DNA of 64,000 bases from Oikopleura dioica (taxonomy: Eukaryota; Chordata; Appendicularia; Copelata; Oikopleuridae): the NCBI GenBank assembly GCA_907165135.1, contig OU015569.1:2232001-2296000 (forward strand), written 5' to 3'. Position 1 is the first letter of the stretch; every line of letters starts with the position of its first letter. Both the position numbers and the translations under genes were made by a program. Under the pieces are notes generated by a model. The model made no database searches. It saw only the letters and a list, made by a program, of their open reading frames with translations, and was not told where the DNA came from. Of the stretch, positions 48,558 to 61,700 are shown one piece after another.

Positions 48558-51500
48558 ATGATGCAGTTGGAAAAACCAGCCACTGAATCGGATCTGGCAA
48601 ATGCTCAGGTAATTTTTCCCGTTTTTGCTAATCCCAAGGTTTAAAAAATAATTGTCAGGTGCAGTTCGACGAATGGCTTCAGAAGCAGAAAACCTCGCTG
48701 TCGGAAGAGAAGAGCCGACTCCAGGCGCAAAAGGAAAACCAGAACCCGATGAAGGCGCCGAAGGAAGATAGCGCGCTAGAATTAACGGGTAAAACGCAGC
48801 CTCTGCGCAGGAGCTACTCAAAAGACACAGAACCGTTGATTTTTAAAATGGGTGAAGAGAACCTTTACCGCAAGAGGCTTATTTCAAAAGGTATTGGTGA
48901 GGAGTCAGAACTTGTCGTTGTTGTTTTTGACAGCGGGAAGCGGTAATATCTAGCCCGATATTGCCGCCACCGACCAATCCATTTATCGAAGCGAAAATGG
49001 CACGCACTCTCACTTATCACGAATGGCACCTTTTAGCATCCGTAGCTTGCACTTTACACTCACTTATAGGTAGCGGCACGCTTTGCAAGTAAACGTTTAT
49101 TCGCTTTTTTAGCTTTTTGTTCTTTTAGTTGTATGCACAGAAATGCATGAAGCTAATCTTCTCCTGATGTTAAGTGCTAAAATCATTCTTAGACGCGAGA
49201 ATAGCGAAGACGGGCATCAATTTGCCACAAAAAGGCTACAATCCCTTCGACACAGATCTCACTCGAGAAGCGGCTCATCGTCGACGGCTTCCGCGTGAGG
49301 CTCCCTCATCGTCTGGTGGAGATCTCTTTGCGCATCGTCCAACAACGGCTGAAGTAAAAGATAAGCAAAGACGCGCCTACAAGGCAGCACTCGATGCTCA
49401 AATGGCATCGCGAAGACGAGGAGCTATCGCTTCTGTCAGAAGCCATAAAACAGAAATGCCCATGGGTTGGGTTCAGAGAGTTCTAGTGTTGATTTTTCAT
49501 TCTATAAAATGAATTTCTCTCATCCAAAATAAGCAAATCCTCCAACAAAGCACGAGTCGATCATCCACCATCCAAGCTTTGAAACGCTTGTGAACAACCC
49601 CGAACTTAACCAAACTCCTCGGCCGACGAGTCAACTTGCCAAACAAGCGCAGAAATCCGCTGCTATTCAGACTCCTGATATAGACGACTACGAAGACGTA
49701 AAAGTACCGACTCCTCGAAATATCAGACAAAAATCGTTTGATCGCGCTCCTCCGCCGCAGTTCGTTCAGCAACCGGCTCCCCAAGTTCACATCGTGCACG
49801 CTCCTCCTGCTCAGCAACCAGCGAACCCGCCAGTCCAGCAGATATACCACCAACCTCCTCCCCCGTCGCACTCTATCGACGATTCTCGACTCCAAGCGGC
49901 CCTAGAGCAAGCGACGATGAATCTTCAATCGACAAGTGCTGCATTGACGCGCACTGGAGGCATCGCACCCGCGAATTTTGCTCAATATCCAACGACGACA
50001 GTGCAGTACTCTTCGCTTCCAACCTACCAAGAGCCGGAGAATCAAGTCAATACTCCCCGACGGGTGCAGATTGATCACACACCGAGAGTATCTCAAAACG
50101 AGCCACAGCAATACAGAACGCGCGGAGACGGATCAAATCCGAATAAGCAGTCCGCTAGTGATTACGCAAAAATGCTTCGAGAGCAAATCCAGCAAAGGCA
50201 AAGAGAGAAACAGAGGATCAAGAACGAGGAGAATGCATACAACGGTAACTTGTTTAAGAGAATTAAAAAGATTTAACAAAAACTTGTAGCTAAGAAAGAA
50301 GTGGAGATGAGATACTATGATCCTTTTGGACGAGGCGGAGCAGGCGCCCCTGTTCGAGGAAAAGACGGCCAAGTGATGACTGATTTGAGGCAAATGCAGT
50401 TCATCAATAAGCAGTTGGAAAACAACGTTGATCTGGTTAGATATAAATAAATGCCATACTCATATATAATCCTCCTTTAGACATACGAACTCAAGGACGT
50501 TGAACAACGAAATACTCCAGCTCCTCCATCCAGAATCGAACAACTCGATTACGATCGCGAAGAAGCGTTGGGAAAAGGAGCTCGTGTGAAAAGTGACATC
50601 TTTGGAGAGCCACAGAAAAAGGACTACAACTACATGGGTAAGTTCTTTCATAGACAAACTTCTCTATGCGACATTTTTTAGCTTACTTAGAAGATGAGAT
50701 CAGAAAGAAAGAAGAATTGAAGAGGAAAAAGAAGGAGCAAGAAGAGGTTTGTTTTTTTGCGAAAGATTAGATTTATCATTCATGTCTCCAGCTTGAAGCG
50801 CAGAAGGAAGAGCAACGAATCATGAAAGAAATCGAAAAGCTCAACCGTCAAGCTGAGGAAGAAAAAAGACGCGAAGAACTTGCAAAGGCGCAGAAAGAAG
50901 TAAGCTTAGCAATCGCGAACTTTTCTTACGGTTAAATTCAGCAACAGAAGATGGCCTCTATTCAACGCCAAGCGCCCAAGCTACGGTTTTTACTAACTAT
51001 GTCCGACGGCCATTTGCCGTGCTAACACCCGACTAAACTCACGTGCACGAAATAAATCACATGTATTTTTGATTCTTTAAAATTATGAATTAAACTTCCA
51101 GATTCCTTGATTGACTCTGATTTTGATTTACTTGATTTACATAAATGATTTTGAAAACTTTGATTTTTGGGAAAATTGGAAAAAACCGAAAACCAGGAAA
51201 CGAAATTCGAAGAACCGAACGTCCATAAAACCGCAAAGGATCGCCCTAAAAAGGTTGTTGATACGTCTGGTTGGGATGCAGAGCAAAAGAAGCTCGACGA
51301 CGCTCTTAAATCCGCGAAACATCGCTCTCAATCTCGCCAGTCTCAAAAAACGCCTCGTGAAATCCCGCGAACGCCAGCTCACGGAAACGAGCCCGTCCGC
51401 CGCTCTGATAACTTGCATCCTCCTCCAACAGCTTCGTACTCCTCCCCCGTTGCGAATCAATCGTACGAGCCTACAGTGAAAAGTCGATCTGACGAGGTGC

Positions 51501-54500
51501 AGCGCCGTACTCAGTTCAAAACCACTCCGCGCCAGCCTCAAAGAGAGTATCGATCACGCGGTCGTCAGTCTACTACATTGAGGTGACTCTTGTTTTCATT
51601 AAATTTTGCGGCTTATTGAATTGCGTCAGTGATATTTCTTGGGATCAGCGAAGTGAGATGAACCTTTATCTGGATCAGCCGGCGCCGTCGCGTCAGAGCC
51701 GACATCCCTATCACACAAACCACGCTGCGATTAACACGAAGGCGCTCGAAGAAATCGACCGAATGAAGGAAGCCCTTCAACAGGAACTGATGCACGTCCA
51801 GTACAAAGTCGAGCAGAAGAATCTCGAAAACAAATACAGCCAAGATCCGGTCTACAACAGTTCTTATCCAAAGGTAATTGGTTTCTTGCCTCTCAACTGA
51901 TAAGGAGCTTGATTCATCCTTTCTTCAGACAACATATATCTAGGGTCTACGCGCAAAAAATGGGCAACCTCTTCCGCTTATTTTCACGGAAATCCAATTG
52001 TACCATATTTTAGAGCATCCCCGAATTAGTATAAATCGGTTTTAAAAAGAAAAAAAAATCGAGTTTTTCAACCCTTTTTCTCATGTCAAAGTTCCCAAAT
52101 TCTGGTGTTTTTCAGTTTTTGGCACCGGAAGTGGGTCGCACCCCTATAAAGTACCCTTTTTTTTGTTCTCTGATAATAGCTTACCGTCTGTTGCATCTAT
52201 ATCAGCAAAAAAAATCGTATCGGGTACCTAGTGCAAGATGAGATTTTTAAGTCGGAAGTTCCTCCGGAAGCACTAAAAATGCCGAAATTCGCTCTACTTC
52301 TCTGAACTTGGGATTTCTTGAATGGATAACCCCTGCAACTTATCAGAACTGGTCTTACCAAGACTTATCTAACCGAACCGCGGCCCAACCAGCCGGTTTT
52401 CTTCAAGAATCATCGAGTGAACCATAATAATGTATGTTTTTTGAATATTGATCAATGGACGATCATTTTGCTCGGCCAGTAAATGGCCACTTATGGTCAA
52501 CTTTGGTCTTGTTCGGCCGGAGGATCCCGGAGGACCTCCCTGGTGGAAGACCATCCGCTGGAAGACCAATATTCAAAATATTCAATATATGGCCGCGCTC
52601 GGTCAGTATATGGCCACCTTTGGTCATCATTGGTCATGTTCGGCCGGAGGACCCCGGAGGACCTCCCTGGTGGAAGACTATTAGATGGAAGACCAAAATT
52701 AAATAATAAAATAAAATGCCTTGCTGGGCTAAAAATTGACAATTTCGGCAAACTTTGGTCACTTTATGCTTGAGGACCCCTGGAGGACCCCTTTTGTCGG
52801 ATAACAATCAACTGGAAGACCAACATTTAAAAAAATAAAAATCAATCATAGTCAATTCAGCGACGCCCATTTATTCTTTTAAATCAGTGTCAGGGCGAAG
52901 CCGACCCGGAGGGGAGGTCACGCCCATTTATTCTTTTCAATAAGAGTCAGGGCGAAGCCGACCCGGAGGAAAGGCCAGGCCCGATTATTCTTATCAATCA
53001 GTGTCAGGGCGAAGCCGACCCGGAGGGGAGGTCACGCCCATTTATTCTTTTCAATAAGAGTCAGGGCGAAGCCGACCCGGAGGAAAGGCCAGGCCCGATT
53101 ATTCTTATCAATCAGTGTCAGGGCGAAGCCGACCCGAAGAGGAGGCCACGCTCGTTCATTCTTTTAAATCAGAGTCAGGGCGAAGCCGACCCGAAGGGGA
53201 GGCCACGCCCGTTCATTCTTTTCAATCGGTGTCAGGGCGAAGCCAACCCGAAGGGAGGCCACGCTCGTTCATTCTTTTCAATCAGTGTCTGGGCGAAGCC
53301 GACCCGAAGGAGGCCACGCCCGTTCATTCTTTTCAATCGGTGTCAGGGCGAAGCCGACCCGAAGGGGAGGCCACGCTCGTTCATTCTTTTCAATCAGTGT
53401 CTGGGCGAAGCCGCCCCGAAGGGGAGGACACGCTCGTTCATTCTTTTAAATAAGAGTCAGGGCGAAGCCGACCCGGAGGAAAGGCCAGGCCCGATTATTC
53501 TTATCAATCAGTGTCAGGGCGAAGCCGACCCGAAGAGGAGGCCACGCTCGTTCATTCTTTTAAATCAGAGTCAGGGCGAAGCCGACCCGAAGGAGGCCAC
53601 GCCCGTTCATTCTTTCAATCGGTGTCAGGGCGAAGCCAACCCGAAGGGAGGCCACGCTCGTTCATTCTTTTCAATCAGTGTCTGGGCGAAGCCGACCCGA
53701 AGGAGGCCACGCCCGTTCATTCTTTTCAATCGGTGTCAGGGCGAAGCCGACCCGAAGGGAGGCCACGCTCGTTCATTCTTTTCAATCAGTGTCTGGGCGA
53801 AGCCGCCCCGAAGGGAGGACACGCTCGTTCATTCTTTTAAATAAGAGTCAGGGCGAAGCCGACCCGAAGGGAGGCCATGCCCGATTATTCTTTTCAATCA
53901 GTGTCAGGGCGGAGCCGACCCGGAGGGGAGGCCACGTTCGATCATTTTTTCCAATCAGAGTCAGGGCGAAGCCGACCCGAAGGGGAGGCCACGCCCGTTT
54001 TATTTTTAAAATCAGTGTCAGTGTGTAGCAGGCCCGAACGGGAGGCCATGCCCAATTGATTCTTTCAAATCAGTGTCAGGGCGAAGCCGACCCGGATGGA
54101 AGGCCACGCCCGAATATTTTTCTTAAACAGTGACAGGGCGAAGACCACCTGAAGGGGAGGCTACGCTCGTTTATTTTTTTTAATCAGAGGGAGGGCGGAG
54201 CTGACCCAAAGAGGAGGCCACGTTGGATCATCTTTCTCAGTCAGAGTCAGGGCGAAAAGGATTTAACAGGGCTTTTCTGTTGTGCTTTTGTCTGTTGAAT
54301 TTTGAACGCTCTGAAATCCCGAATATTGAATCCGTAAGAAACCTTCCGAATGATTTTCGGGACGAAGTTATTCGGAAAATCTAAAAAAATTCGTGAACTT
54401 GAAATATTTTTAGAGACAAGCCTTGCTTTACCTCAGACTTAATAAGATGGACGGAAATGTGATTCTCTTCCGGTCGCCTTCGCCCAAACCCTGATTTAAA

Positions 54501-57500
54501 GAATGAACAGCCGTGGCCTCCCTTTCGGGTCGGCTTCGCCCTGACTCTGATTTAAAAGAATGAACGAGTGTGTCCTCCCCTTCGGGTCGGCTTCGCCCAG
54601 ACACTGATTGAAAAGAATGAACGAGCGTGGCCTCCCTTCGGGTCGGCTTCGCCCTGACACCGATTGAAAAGAATGAACGAGCGTGTCCTCCCTTCGGGTC
54701 GGCTTCGCCCAGACACTGATTGAAAAGAATGAATGAGCTTGCCTCCCCTTCGGGTCGGCTTCGCCCTGACACCGATTGAAAGAATGAACGGGCGTGGCCT
54801 CCCTTCGGGTCGGCTTCGCCCTGACACTGATTGAAAAGAATAATCGGGCGTGGCTCTCCTTCGGGTCGGCTTCGCCCTGACACCGATTGAAAAGAATGAA
54901 CGGGCGTGGCCTCCCTTCGGGTCGGCTTCGCCCTGACTCTAATTTAAAAGAATGAACGAGCGTGTCCTCCCCTTCGGGTCGGCTTCGCCCAGACACTGAT
55001 TGAAAAGAATGAATGAGCTTGGCCTCCCCTTCGGGTCGGCTTCGCCCTGACACTGATTGAAAAGAATAATCGGGCGTGGCCTCCCCTTCGGGTCGGCTTC
55101 GCCCTGACTCTAATTTAAAAGAATGAACGAGCGTGTCCTCCCCTTCGGGTCGGCTTCGCCCAGACACTGATTGAAAAGAATGAATGAGCTTGGCCTCCCC
55201 TTCGGGTCGGCTTCGCCCTGACACTGATTGAAAAGAATAATCGGGCGTGGCCTCCCCTTCGGGTCGGCTTCGCCCTGACACCGATTGAAAAGAATGAACG
55301 GGCGTGGCCTCCCCTTCGGGTCGGCTTCGCCCTGACTCAAATTTAAAGGAATAAACGAGCGTGTCTTTCCCTTCGGGTCGGCTTCGCTCAGACACTGATT
55401 GAAAAGAATGAATGAGCTTGTCCTCCCCTTCGGGTCGGCTTCGCCCTGACACCGATTGAAAAGAATGAACGGGCGTGGCCTCCCCTTCGGGTCGGCTTCG
55501 CCCTGACTCAAATTTAAAGGAATAAACGAGCGTGTCTTTCCCTTCGGGTCGGCTTCGCTCAGACACTGATTGAAAAGAATGAATGAGCTTGTCCTCCCCT
55601 TCGGGTCGGCTTCGCCCTGACACCGATTGAAAAGAATGAACGGGCGTGGCCTCCCCTTCGGGTCGGCTTCGCCCTCACACTGATTGAAAAGAATAATCGG
55701 GCGTGGCCTCCCCTTCGGGTCGGTTTCGCCCTGACACCGATTGAAAAGAATGAACGGGCGTGGCCTCCCCTTCGGGTCGGCTTCGCCCTGACATTGATTG
55801 AAAAGAATAATCGGGCGTGGCCTCCCCTTCGGGTCGGCTTCGCCCTGACACCGATTGAAAAGAATGAACGAGCGTGGCCTTCCTTTCTGGTCGGCTTCGC
55901 CCTGACACTGATTGATAAGAATAATCGGGCCTGGCCTTTCCTCCGGGTCGGCTTCGCCCTGACTCTTATTGAAAAGAATAAATGGGCGTGACCTCCCCTC
56001 CGGGTCGGCTTCGCCCTGACACTGATTTAAAAGAATAAATGGGCGTCGCTGAATTGACTATGATTGATTTTTATTTTTTTTTAAATGTTGGTCTTCCAGT
56101 TGATTGTTATCCGACAAAAGGGGTCCTCCAGGGGTCCTCAAGCATAAAGTGACCAAAGTTTGCCGAAATTGTCAATTTTTAGCCCAGCAAGGCATTTTAT
56201 TTTATTATTTAATTTTGGTCTTCCATCTAATAGTCTTCCACCAGGGAGGTCCTCCGGGGTCCTCCGGCCGAACATGACCAATGATGACCAAAGGTGGCCA
56301 TATACTGACCGAGCGCGGCCATATATTGAATATTTTGAATATTGGTCTTCCAGCGGATGGTCTTCCACCAGGGAGGTCCTCCGGGATCCTCCGGCCGAAC
56401 AAGACCAAAGTTGACCATAAGTGGCCATTTACTGGCCGAGCAAAATGATCGTCCATTGATCAATATTCAAAAAACATACATTATTATGGTTCACTCGATG
56501 ATTCTTGAAGAAAACCGGCTGGTTGGGCCGCGGTTCGGTTAGATAAGTCTTGGTAAGACCAGTTCTGATAAGTTGCAGGGGTTATCCATTCAAGAAGTCC
56601 CAAGTTCAGAGAAGTAGAGCGAATTTCGGCATTTTTAGTGCTTCCGGAGGAACTTCCGACTTAAAAATCTCATCTTGCACTAGGTACCCGATACGATTTT
56701 TTTTGCTGATATAGATGCAACAGACGGTAAGCTATTATCAGAGAACAAAAAAAAGGGTACTTTATAGGGGTGCGACCCACTTCCGGTGCCAAAAACTGAA
56801 AAACACCAGAATTTGGGAACTTTGACATGAGAAAAAGGGTTGAAAAACTCGATTTTTTTTTCTTTTTAAAACCGATTTATACTAATTCGGGGATGCTCTA
56901 AAATATGGTACAATTGGATTTCCGTGAAAATAAGCGGAAGAGGTTGCCCATTTTTTGCGCGTAGACCCTACATATATCTTTTTTGTCGAGAATGGAACTC
57001 CTATACTTTTTGTATGTTTATACTCTTGCATGTATTTCGGTGAAGATGAAACTAAAATGTTCATTTTCAGCCGCAGTTTTCTGCACCGCCAAGGCACAAT
57101 CTCTCCGCGCGGAATCGCTCTATTATGGCACCGCCAACGGATGAGCAGATTCGCCAAAACACGCAAGAGTACATTAACCGTACGACGGCGACGGATGATT
57201 TGACCGAAAAGGATCTTCTCGATATTAAAAACGACGATCAAATTGGCGATGGCGCTAAGCTTGACGATAACCCAGATCCTACTTTCTTGACTGCTGTTCC
57301 GACGGAAAAAAGTATTGATATTCAGAGGTCAACTAAGGTCGAATTCGCCCCGAGTCCTGAGTCTTCCCAGACTGAGTTGGATACAGGAAGGAGTTACTAA
57401 AGCATATTATGTTCTACAACTTTACTCTTCAAAAATCTCAATCAATCTCTCATCAAATTTTAGCTATTTCTTCGTAACTTTGATTAGCCGGACTTGCGGA

Positions 57501-57813
57501 AAGAAACGCTGCTCGCGAGGTATCTAAAATATCTTCTCTGCATTCTCGCTCCTCCCAAAAACTCATTCACACAGACAGCAGCGAAGCTGTGCTTGAGAAC
57601 CGAAAAGTTTCAACCATCCAAACAGGGTTAAAAGGGGCTAAACGGCCGGGTGAAGAGCGTAAAGTGTCGCGCAAGATCCACGCGCTGCTCGAGCTCCAAG
57701 CCGAAGGTTCTAGCGAAGGGTTGAAAAGTGAGAGCTCAAACTTGAGCCAGCTGAACCGTCTCTCCGCCATGCGCCACGATATTCGCAAAAAGTGGCAGAG
57801 CGTCATAGACTAA
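48558..57813 (+). CDS. CSPP1-like centrosome/spindle-pole coiled-coil protein
   Basis: Exons: 48558-48608, 48659-48788, 49193-49465, 49534-50244, 50290-50435, 50481-50637, 50682-50746, 50792-50899, 50942 to about 51000 (3' boundary unresolved), 51197-51582, 51630-51873, 57071-57386, 57575-57813. Features: FDEWLQKQK coiled-coil start; repeated Arg/Lys-rich helices (KDKQRRAYKAALDAQM; YAKMLREQIQQRQREKQR); a YYDPFGRGGAGAP motif followed by TDLRQMQF, as I recall it for CSPP1; EDEIRKKEELKRKKKEQEEL; a Pro/Gln/Ser linker; LEEIDRMKEALQQELMHV; and a C-terminus RHDIRKKWQSVID like the RNKWKGLDID end of CSPP1. Two points weaken the model: an AATAAA near 51049 and the unclear join between exons 9 and 10, so this could be two genes. 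The penultimate intron (57387-57574) must be GA-AG. The ATG follows a strong acceptor (48528), a possible trans-splice site. Confidence 0.55.
51932..51941. repeat. 10-bp target-site duplication, left copy
   Basis: ACATATATCT immediately left of the foldback element, identical to 56970-56979 on the right. Confidence 0.9.
52873..54262 (+). repeat. Left-arm tandem array of 55-57-bp units
   Basis: About 24 imperfect copies of a unit containing GGGCGAAGCCGACCCGAAGG and CATTCTTTTCAATC, with two or three alternating subtypes (TCAATCAGTGTC, TTAAATCAGAGTC, TCAATCGGTGTC). Confidence 0.9.
54263..54477. other. Central spacer of the foldback element
   Basis: 215 bp of AT-rich sequence not repeated elsewhere in the window; the loop of the predicted giant hairpin. 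No coding potential. Confidence 0.7.
54478..56049 (-). repeat. Right-arm tandem array, inverted relative to the left
   Basis: About 27 copies of the same 55-57-bp unit in the opposite orientation (CCTTCGGGTCGGCTTCGCCC...). It is about 180 bp longer than the left array, so unit number has diverged between the arms while the outer arms stayed nearly identical. Confidence 0.9.
56970..56979. repeat. 10-bp target-site duplication, right copy
   Basis: ACATATATCT directly after the element's terminal CGTAGACCCT; identical to 51932-51941. Confidence 0.9.
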
Positions 57814-58708
57814 TCGTAAATTTTCGATGTTGATAAGATTATTCGTCGTTTTTTTTGTTGTTGTTTCCCGTCTCGCCCCTGGCAGAGAAACGGAATTTCA
57901 TGTCAGAAAATTTTAAAATCTAAAGCTTTTTCGTTTCAGCCTTCGAATGCCAGTTTTATTGGTCAAGTAGATGAACTCATCTATGCTTACTAACATAACA
58001 GTAAGACTAACACGCTGTGTACTATTTGAACAAAATAACTTTCATTTTTTAAAAAGCCGGTATCTTGTCTTCCTCGTTGATTGCATAAGACATAGGTTCC
58101 GCCTTGAAATGATGATTAAAAGAATTGATTGAATTTGAACTCTTGCCCTGCTTGTTTTTGAATTTTTATGGCTACTGAAGCATGTGTGTATAGCGATAGA
58201 GGCATGAATATTCATCCCTAATTTGTTTTTCAGAAATTGATCTTGGAAGTTGAGAAGAGTCTTGAAGCGCCAGAAGACTCCAGCGATCGTCTGCAAATCG
58301 TCTCCAACTCTCATCTGGACTAACTTCATCGAACTCTCTACCTTCAACTTCAAATCAACCCTATCCCATAAATGACTGTACATTTACCTCCAAGAAACAA
58401 ATTTCCAATTCTAAAGATAAACAGTGCACTTTCGCACAGCTTCCAAAATACCGTCATTGTCTTATTAAAAAAGTACCACTTTCCCTCGAACAATCAATTC
58501 GTCTTTCCTGCAATTCCCGATTCAAAAAACAAACCTACAGATTGGAATTTTCTCATACCAATTCTTGTAGAATCAAAACTGAAAAAAATATTTTATGTAT
58601 TTTTATGCGACACAATTTTCTTTTTGTATTTCTATTTTTGTAGCACAATATAGTTCCTTTTCTATAAAACAAAGCAAAACTGATGAATTTAACATATTTT
58701 TAATCAGT
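57814..58708. other. Intergenic between CSPP1-like and SMG6
   Basis: About 900 nt, AT-rich. A 113-codon minus frame (58042-58383) has no recognisable family or splice context. Nothing else seen. Confidence 0.45.
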
Positions 58709-61700
58709 ATGTCGGCAACGAAGTCGGAACTGGAATCTCCGGGGGGAAATCGAAAGCTTCGCCCAGAGATCCAGAGATACGTTCCAGGAAAAACGAAGAT
58801 CTCGAAACAAGAGCAAAACCAAAACGACGAAAATTCGCAAAAGCGCCTTTTAGGAAAGTTAAAAAACCCAACAAAATCGCTGACAAAAGCAAAAGTTCGA
58901 GAGTGTATTAAATCACATGACCAGAGTTGACCGGGCTTCTAACTAAAGAACAGAGCTTATAAATCAGAAGCAAAAGTTTCGAAATGAAAAACTGTCGCAG
59001 CAGAACAACGGCGAGAGAGCGAGAAGCCGAAAGAATTCGGAAAACGTTCCTGCCAAGAACGCGAATTCCGTAGCCACAAACAGCCACGCAAAAGCCATGG
59101 CCGAAACAAACAATAATGAGCAGCAGAAAAGCATCGAGCGCAAAGAACCCAATCCGAAGAAGCCAAATCAGAACAAACGCAAAAATACGAAGAAAAAAGG
59201 TAAACGCCCGACATTTCTTGCTCCCTCAAAGCCTTATCAATTAACTCTCAATAATCGCTGTTGTCTTCAGACAGTCGTCCCCAAAACACTCAACAGCAGG
59301 ACAACTCAGACGCTCGTTCGGACATCTCGCGCGCTTCGACCAACATTTCCTCCCGCGGAGGCCGGAACAACCAAAATCGACAGAATCAAAAGTCGTCAAA
59401 GTTTCAAGAATTCCGAAAAATATCCAAGCAAAGAGAGGAAATCCAAGCCAAGGTCTCGGATTTGGTGTGACCCGCTGTGCGCAAAAATGAGTCCCCTGAA
59501 ATGGCGCACAAAATGATGTGCGCAGCATTCGCGGATCACAGAAAAGGCTGTGATTCAGTCTAGCACACCGCCAAATTTGCTGTGGCCGATCACAGCTCTC
59601 AATCACAGAATTCGTGTGATCCAAAAATTAGGGATGGGAATTCAGGCTTTCATAACGAGGGATTGTTGAATCATCTCAAAGGTCGAAGCCGCGTTATCGG
59701 AAATTCTTATCATCCGGCCATGGGATGAATAGTTTTAACAGGTTTCAAATAAGTCGGACATAAATTGGTGGAGCGATTTTGAAAGTGTTAGAGTCGAGAT
59801 ATTTCGACTCTCTCTTTTGCACCATGTTGGGGAGGGTCTGATGTGTGTTAAATAAGATTTTGGTGTTATTTGAATATGTGGAGGTGGAGTAATGAAGTCA
59901 CAAAGTTGATTGTGCCCTTCTATAACGCATTTTCATGACGTCATAACTCCACCACCAGAAATGTTATTGACACCAATTCTTCTTAAAATATGTAAACTTA
60001 TATCCGGCTACAGTCTGCAAGTTACAGATCGTAATTATCTTAGCCCAATCAAAAGTTACAGACATCGTATGTCCGACTAATTTGAAGCCTGTTTTTCCTA
60101 ATGAAATTCAGTGATAAATTCATGGGTCGGGCGAAAGGAATTCTGGATCACAAAAAAATTTGTGATCCAAATAAGACTGAATTTCAATTCTGTGATCGAG
60201 CCTCGATCACAGTTCTTCTGTGATCGAATAAACCTGCGCACATCTTATTGTGCGCCTTTTCAGGAGACATGTTTTCGTGCACAGCGGATCACACCAAATC
60301 CGAGACCTTGATCCAAGCTAGAGAGGAGCGCCCGCGAGACGATCGAGGATCCTACTCCCGCGGTGGTCCCCCAAGAGGAGGATCTCATCAACCAGATCGA
60401 GAAGTCCGTATTCAGCAAGAAACGAGAGAAGCAAGAGCTAAAAATGACAATCCTCCACGAAATAACAGAAACCGACACGAACCGACTAACCGACGAGACA
60501 CAGACACCAGAACAAAATCTGAAACGTCGAGGGGTTCAAATAAAGAGAGCAATATAAGAAATCGCCAAGAAAACAACAGATCCAATAATCAAAAACAACA
60601 GAAGCCACGAGGCAAAGCAGAGGATAGAAGAAAAGTCGAAAAAGAAAAGACACCTCCTCCTGCTGAGCGAAAAGAAGCTTCACCGGAAATCAAGTCGCCA
60701 GAAAAGGCACTTGTGTCTACTCCACAGAAAACGGCCGATTGGGGTGATCTCATGAACGAGGAAGACGAAGGGTTTAGCTTCGAACCACCAGGCGTTTCCA
60801 GGCGCGATTCGTGGGCCACTCTTGAAAATTCTAGCAGCAGGGACGCTGATACGGCTCCAAGACCATCAGGAAGCGCCAGACAACGGCCACAGAAAATCAA
60901 AGAGGAAGATGACTCTTCATCATCGAAACGCGCAAACGGCATTTCAGTGATAAGAATAAATCCGTCGCAAATGTCCCGCGTGCGCAAAGAATCGGAAAAA
61001 TACAACGCTTCAGGTTCGATCTTTCACTATTTCACAACATGCCCTATCAAATAATAATTAGACTCTGATGGGTACTCCACGACCGGGAATCCGGGAAGCG
61101 TTTATGGCAATCGTGCAAGGAAAAGGATCGATCGATTTAGTGCCGCTCTTGTAACTAACAGTGGCATCGACAAAAAAAAACTTACTTAAACGAGAAACAT
61201 AGTAAACGAAAATAGATTAGCATGTCTTTTTAGTATCGAGAAAGTTATCCTTCCCAAAGAGCTCCGCCAAATGGTGCCCGAATGGTCAAAAGTCGACCGC
61301 GAGGTGGTGGCCGCGGCGGTTACGATCCGGATTACGACCGTAACATCAACAGATACAGGGGTCGAAACGACGACAACTTCCGAGATCAGGACCGTGTCGT
61401 CGAAATGGTCAACAACGATACTCGCAGACGCAGTAAGATCACTTTTTTTGGTTTCTTTTTTCATCGGTATTTAGCAAAAGAAAGCGACATGAAGTACAAC
61501 CTCGAAAACGCAATTTGTAATTTCAAGCAAGCATATGAGAGCGCTCGTTTCTTAAAAACCTCAATTCCAGAAAAGAAACGCGCACTCGATATCTTCACAC
61601 AACTTGTCACATTCCATCCCGTTTTTACTTTTTCGGAAAAAGTTTTTGATCTGGTAAGGTCGTTTGCAAATTCGCGATTTGTCATTTTTTAGGTCTGGAA

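Larger units (their letters stand above)
51942..56969. mobile_element. 5,028-bp foldback (giant inverted-repeat) element
   Basis: The first and last roughly 930 bp (51942-52872 and 56050-56969) are near-identical inverted copies; I saw a single-base mismatch (T/C near 52314) and a two-base run-length difference. Inside are two arrays of a 55-57-bp unit in opposite orientation. The centre is 215 bp of unrelated sequence. Terminal bases are AGGGTCTACGCG / CGCGTAGACCCT and a 10-bp target duplication (ACATATATCT) flanks it. There is no transposase. Long arms carrying tandem subrepeats are typical of FB (Drosophila) and TU (sea urchin) foldback transposons; 9-11-bp duplications occur in Mutator-like families. 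It sits in an intron of the CSPP1-like gene that would otherwise be about 160 nt. Long open frames in the arrays are a by-product of the repeat. Confidence 0.92.

Noticed and set aside
53115-55623. Long open frames in the foldback arrays, including a 375-codon minus frame of repeated SGRSRPEGEA
   Set aside because: Frames stay open only because the 55-57-bp unit lacks stops; indels between units shift them and there is no start, splice or family evidence.
52873-56049. CRISPR-like appearance of the tandem units
   Set aside because: Whole units are repeated with no unique spacers, the arrays are inverted halves of a eukaryotic foldback element, and the host is an animal.
58042-58383. 113-codon minus frame downstream of the CSPP1-like gene
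   Set aside because: No family, no splice context, AT-rich flanks; not supported as a gene.
59453-60325. Splicing the MITE intron from 59453 to the first AG at 60317
   Set aside because: It would shift the SMG6 frame and run into a stop; the AG at 60325 keeps the frame.
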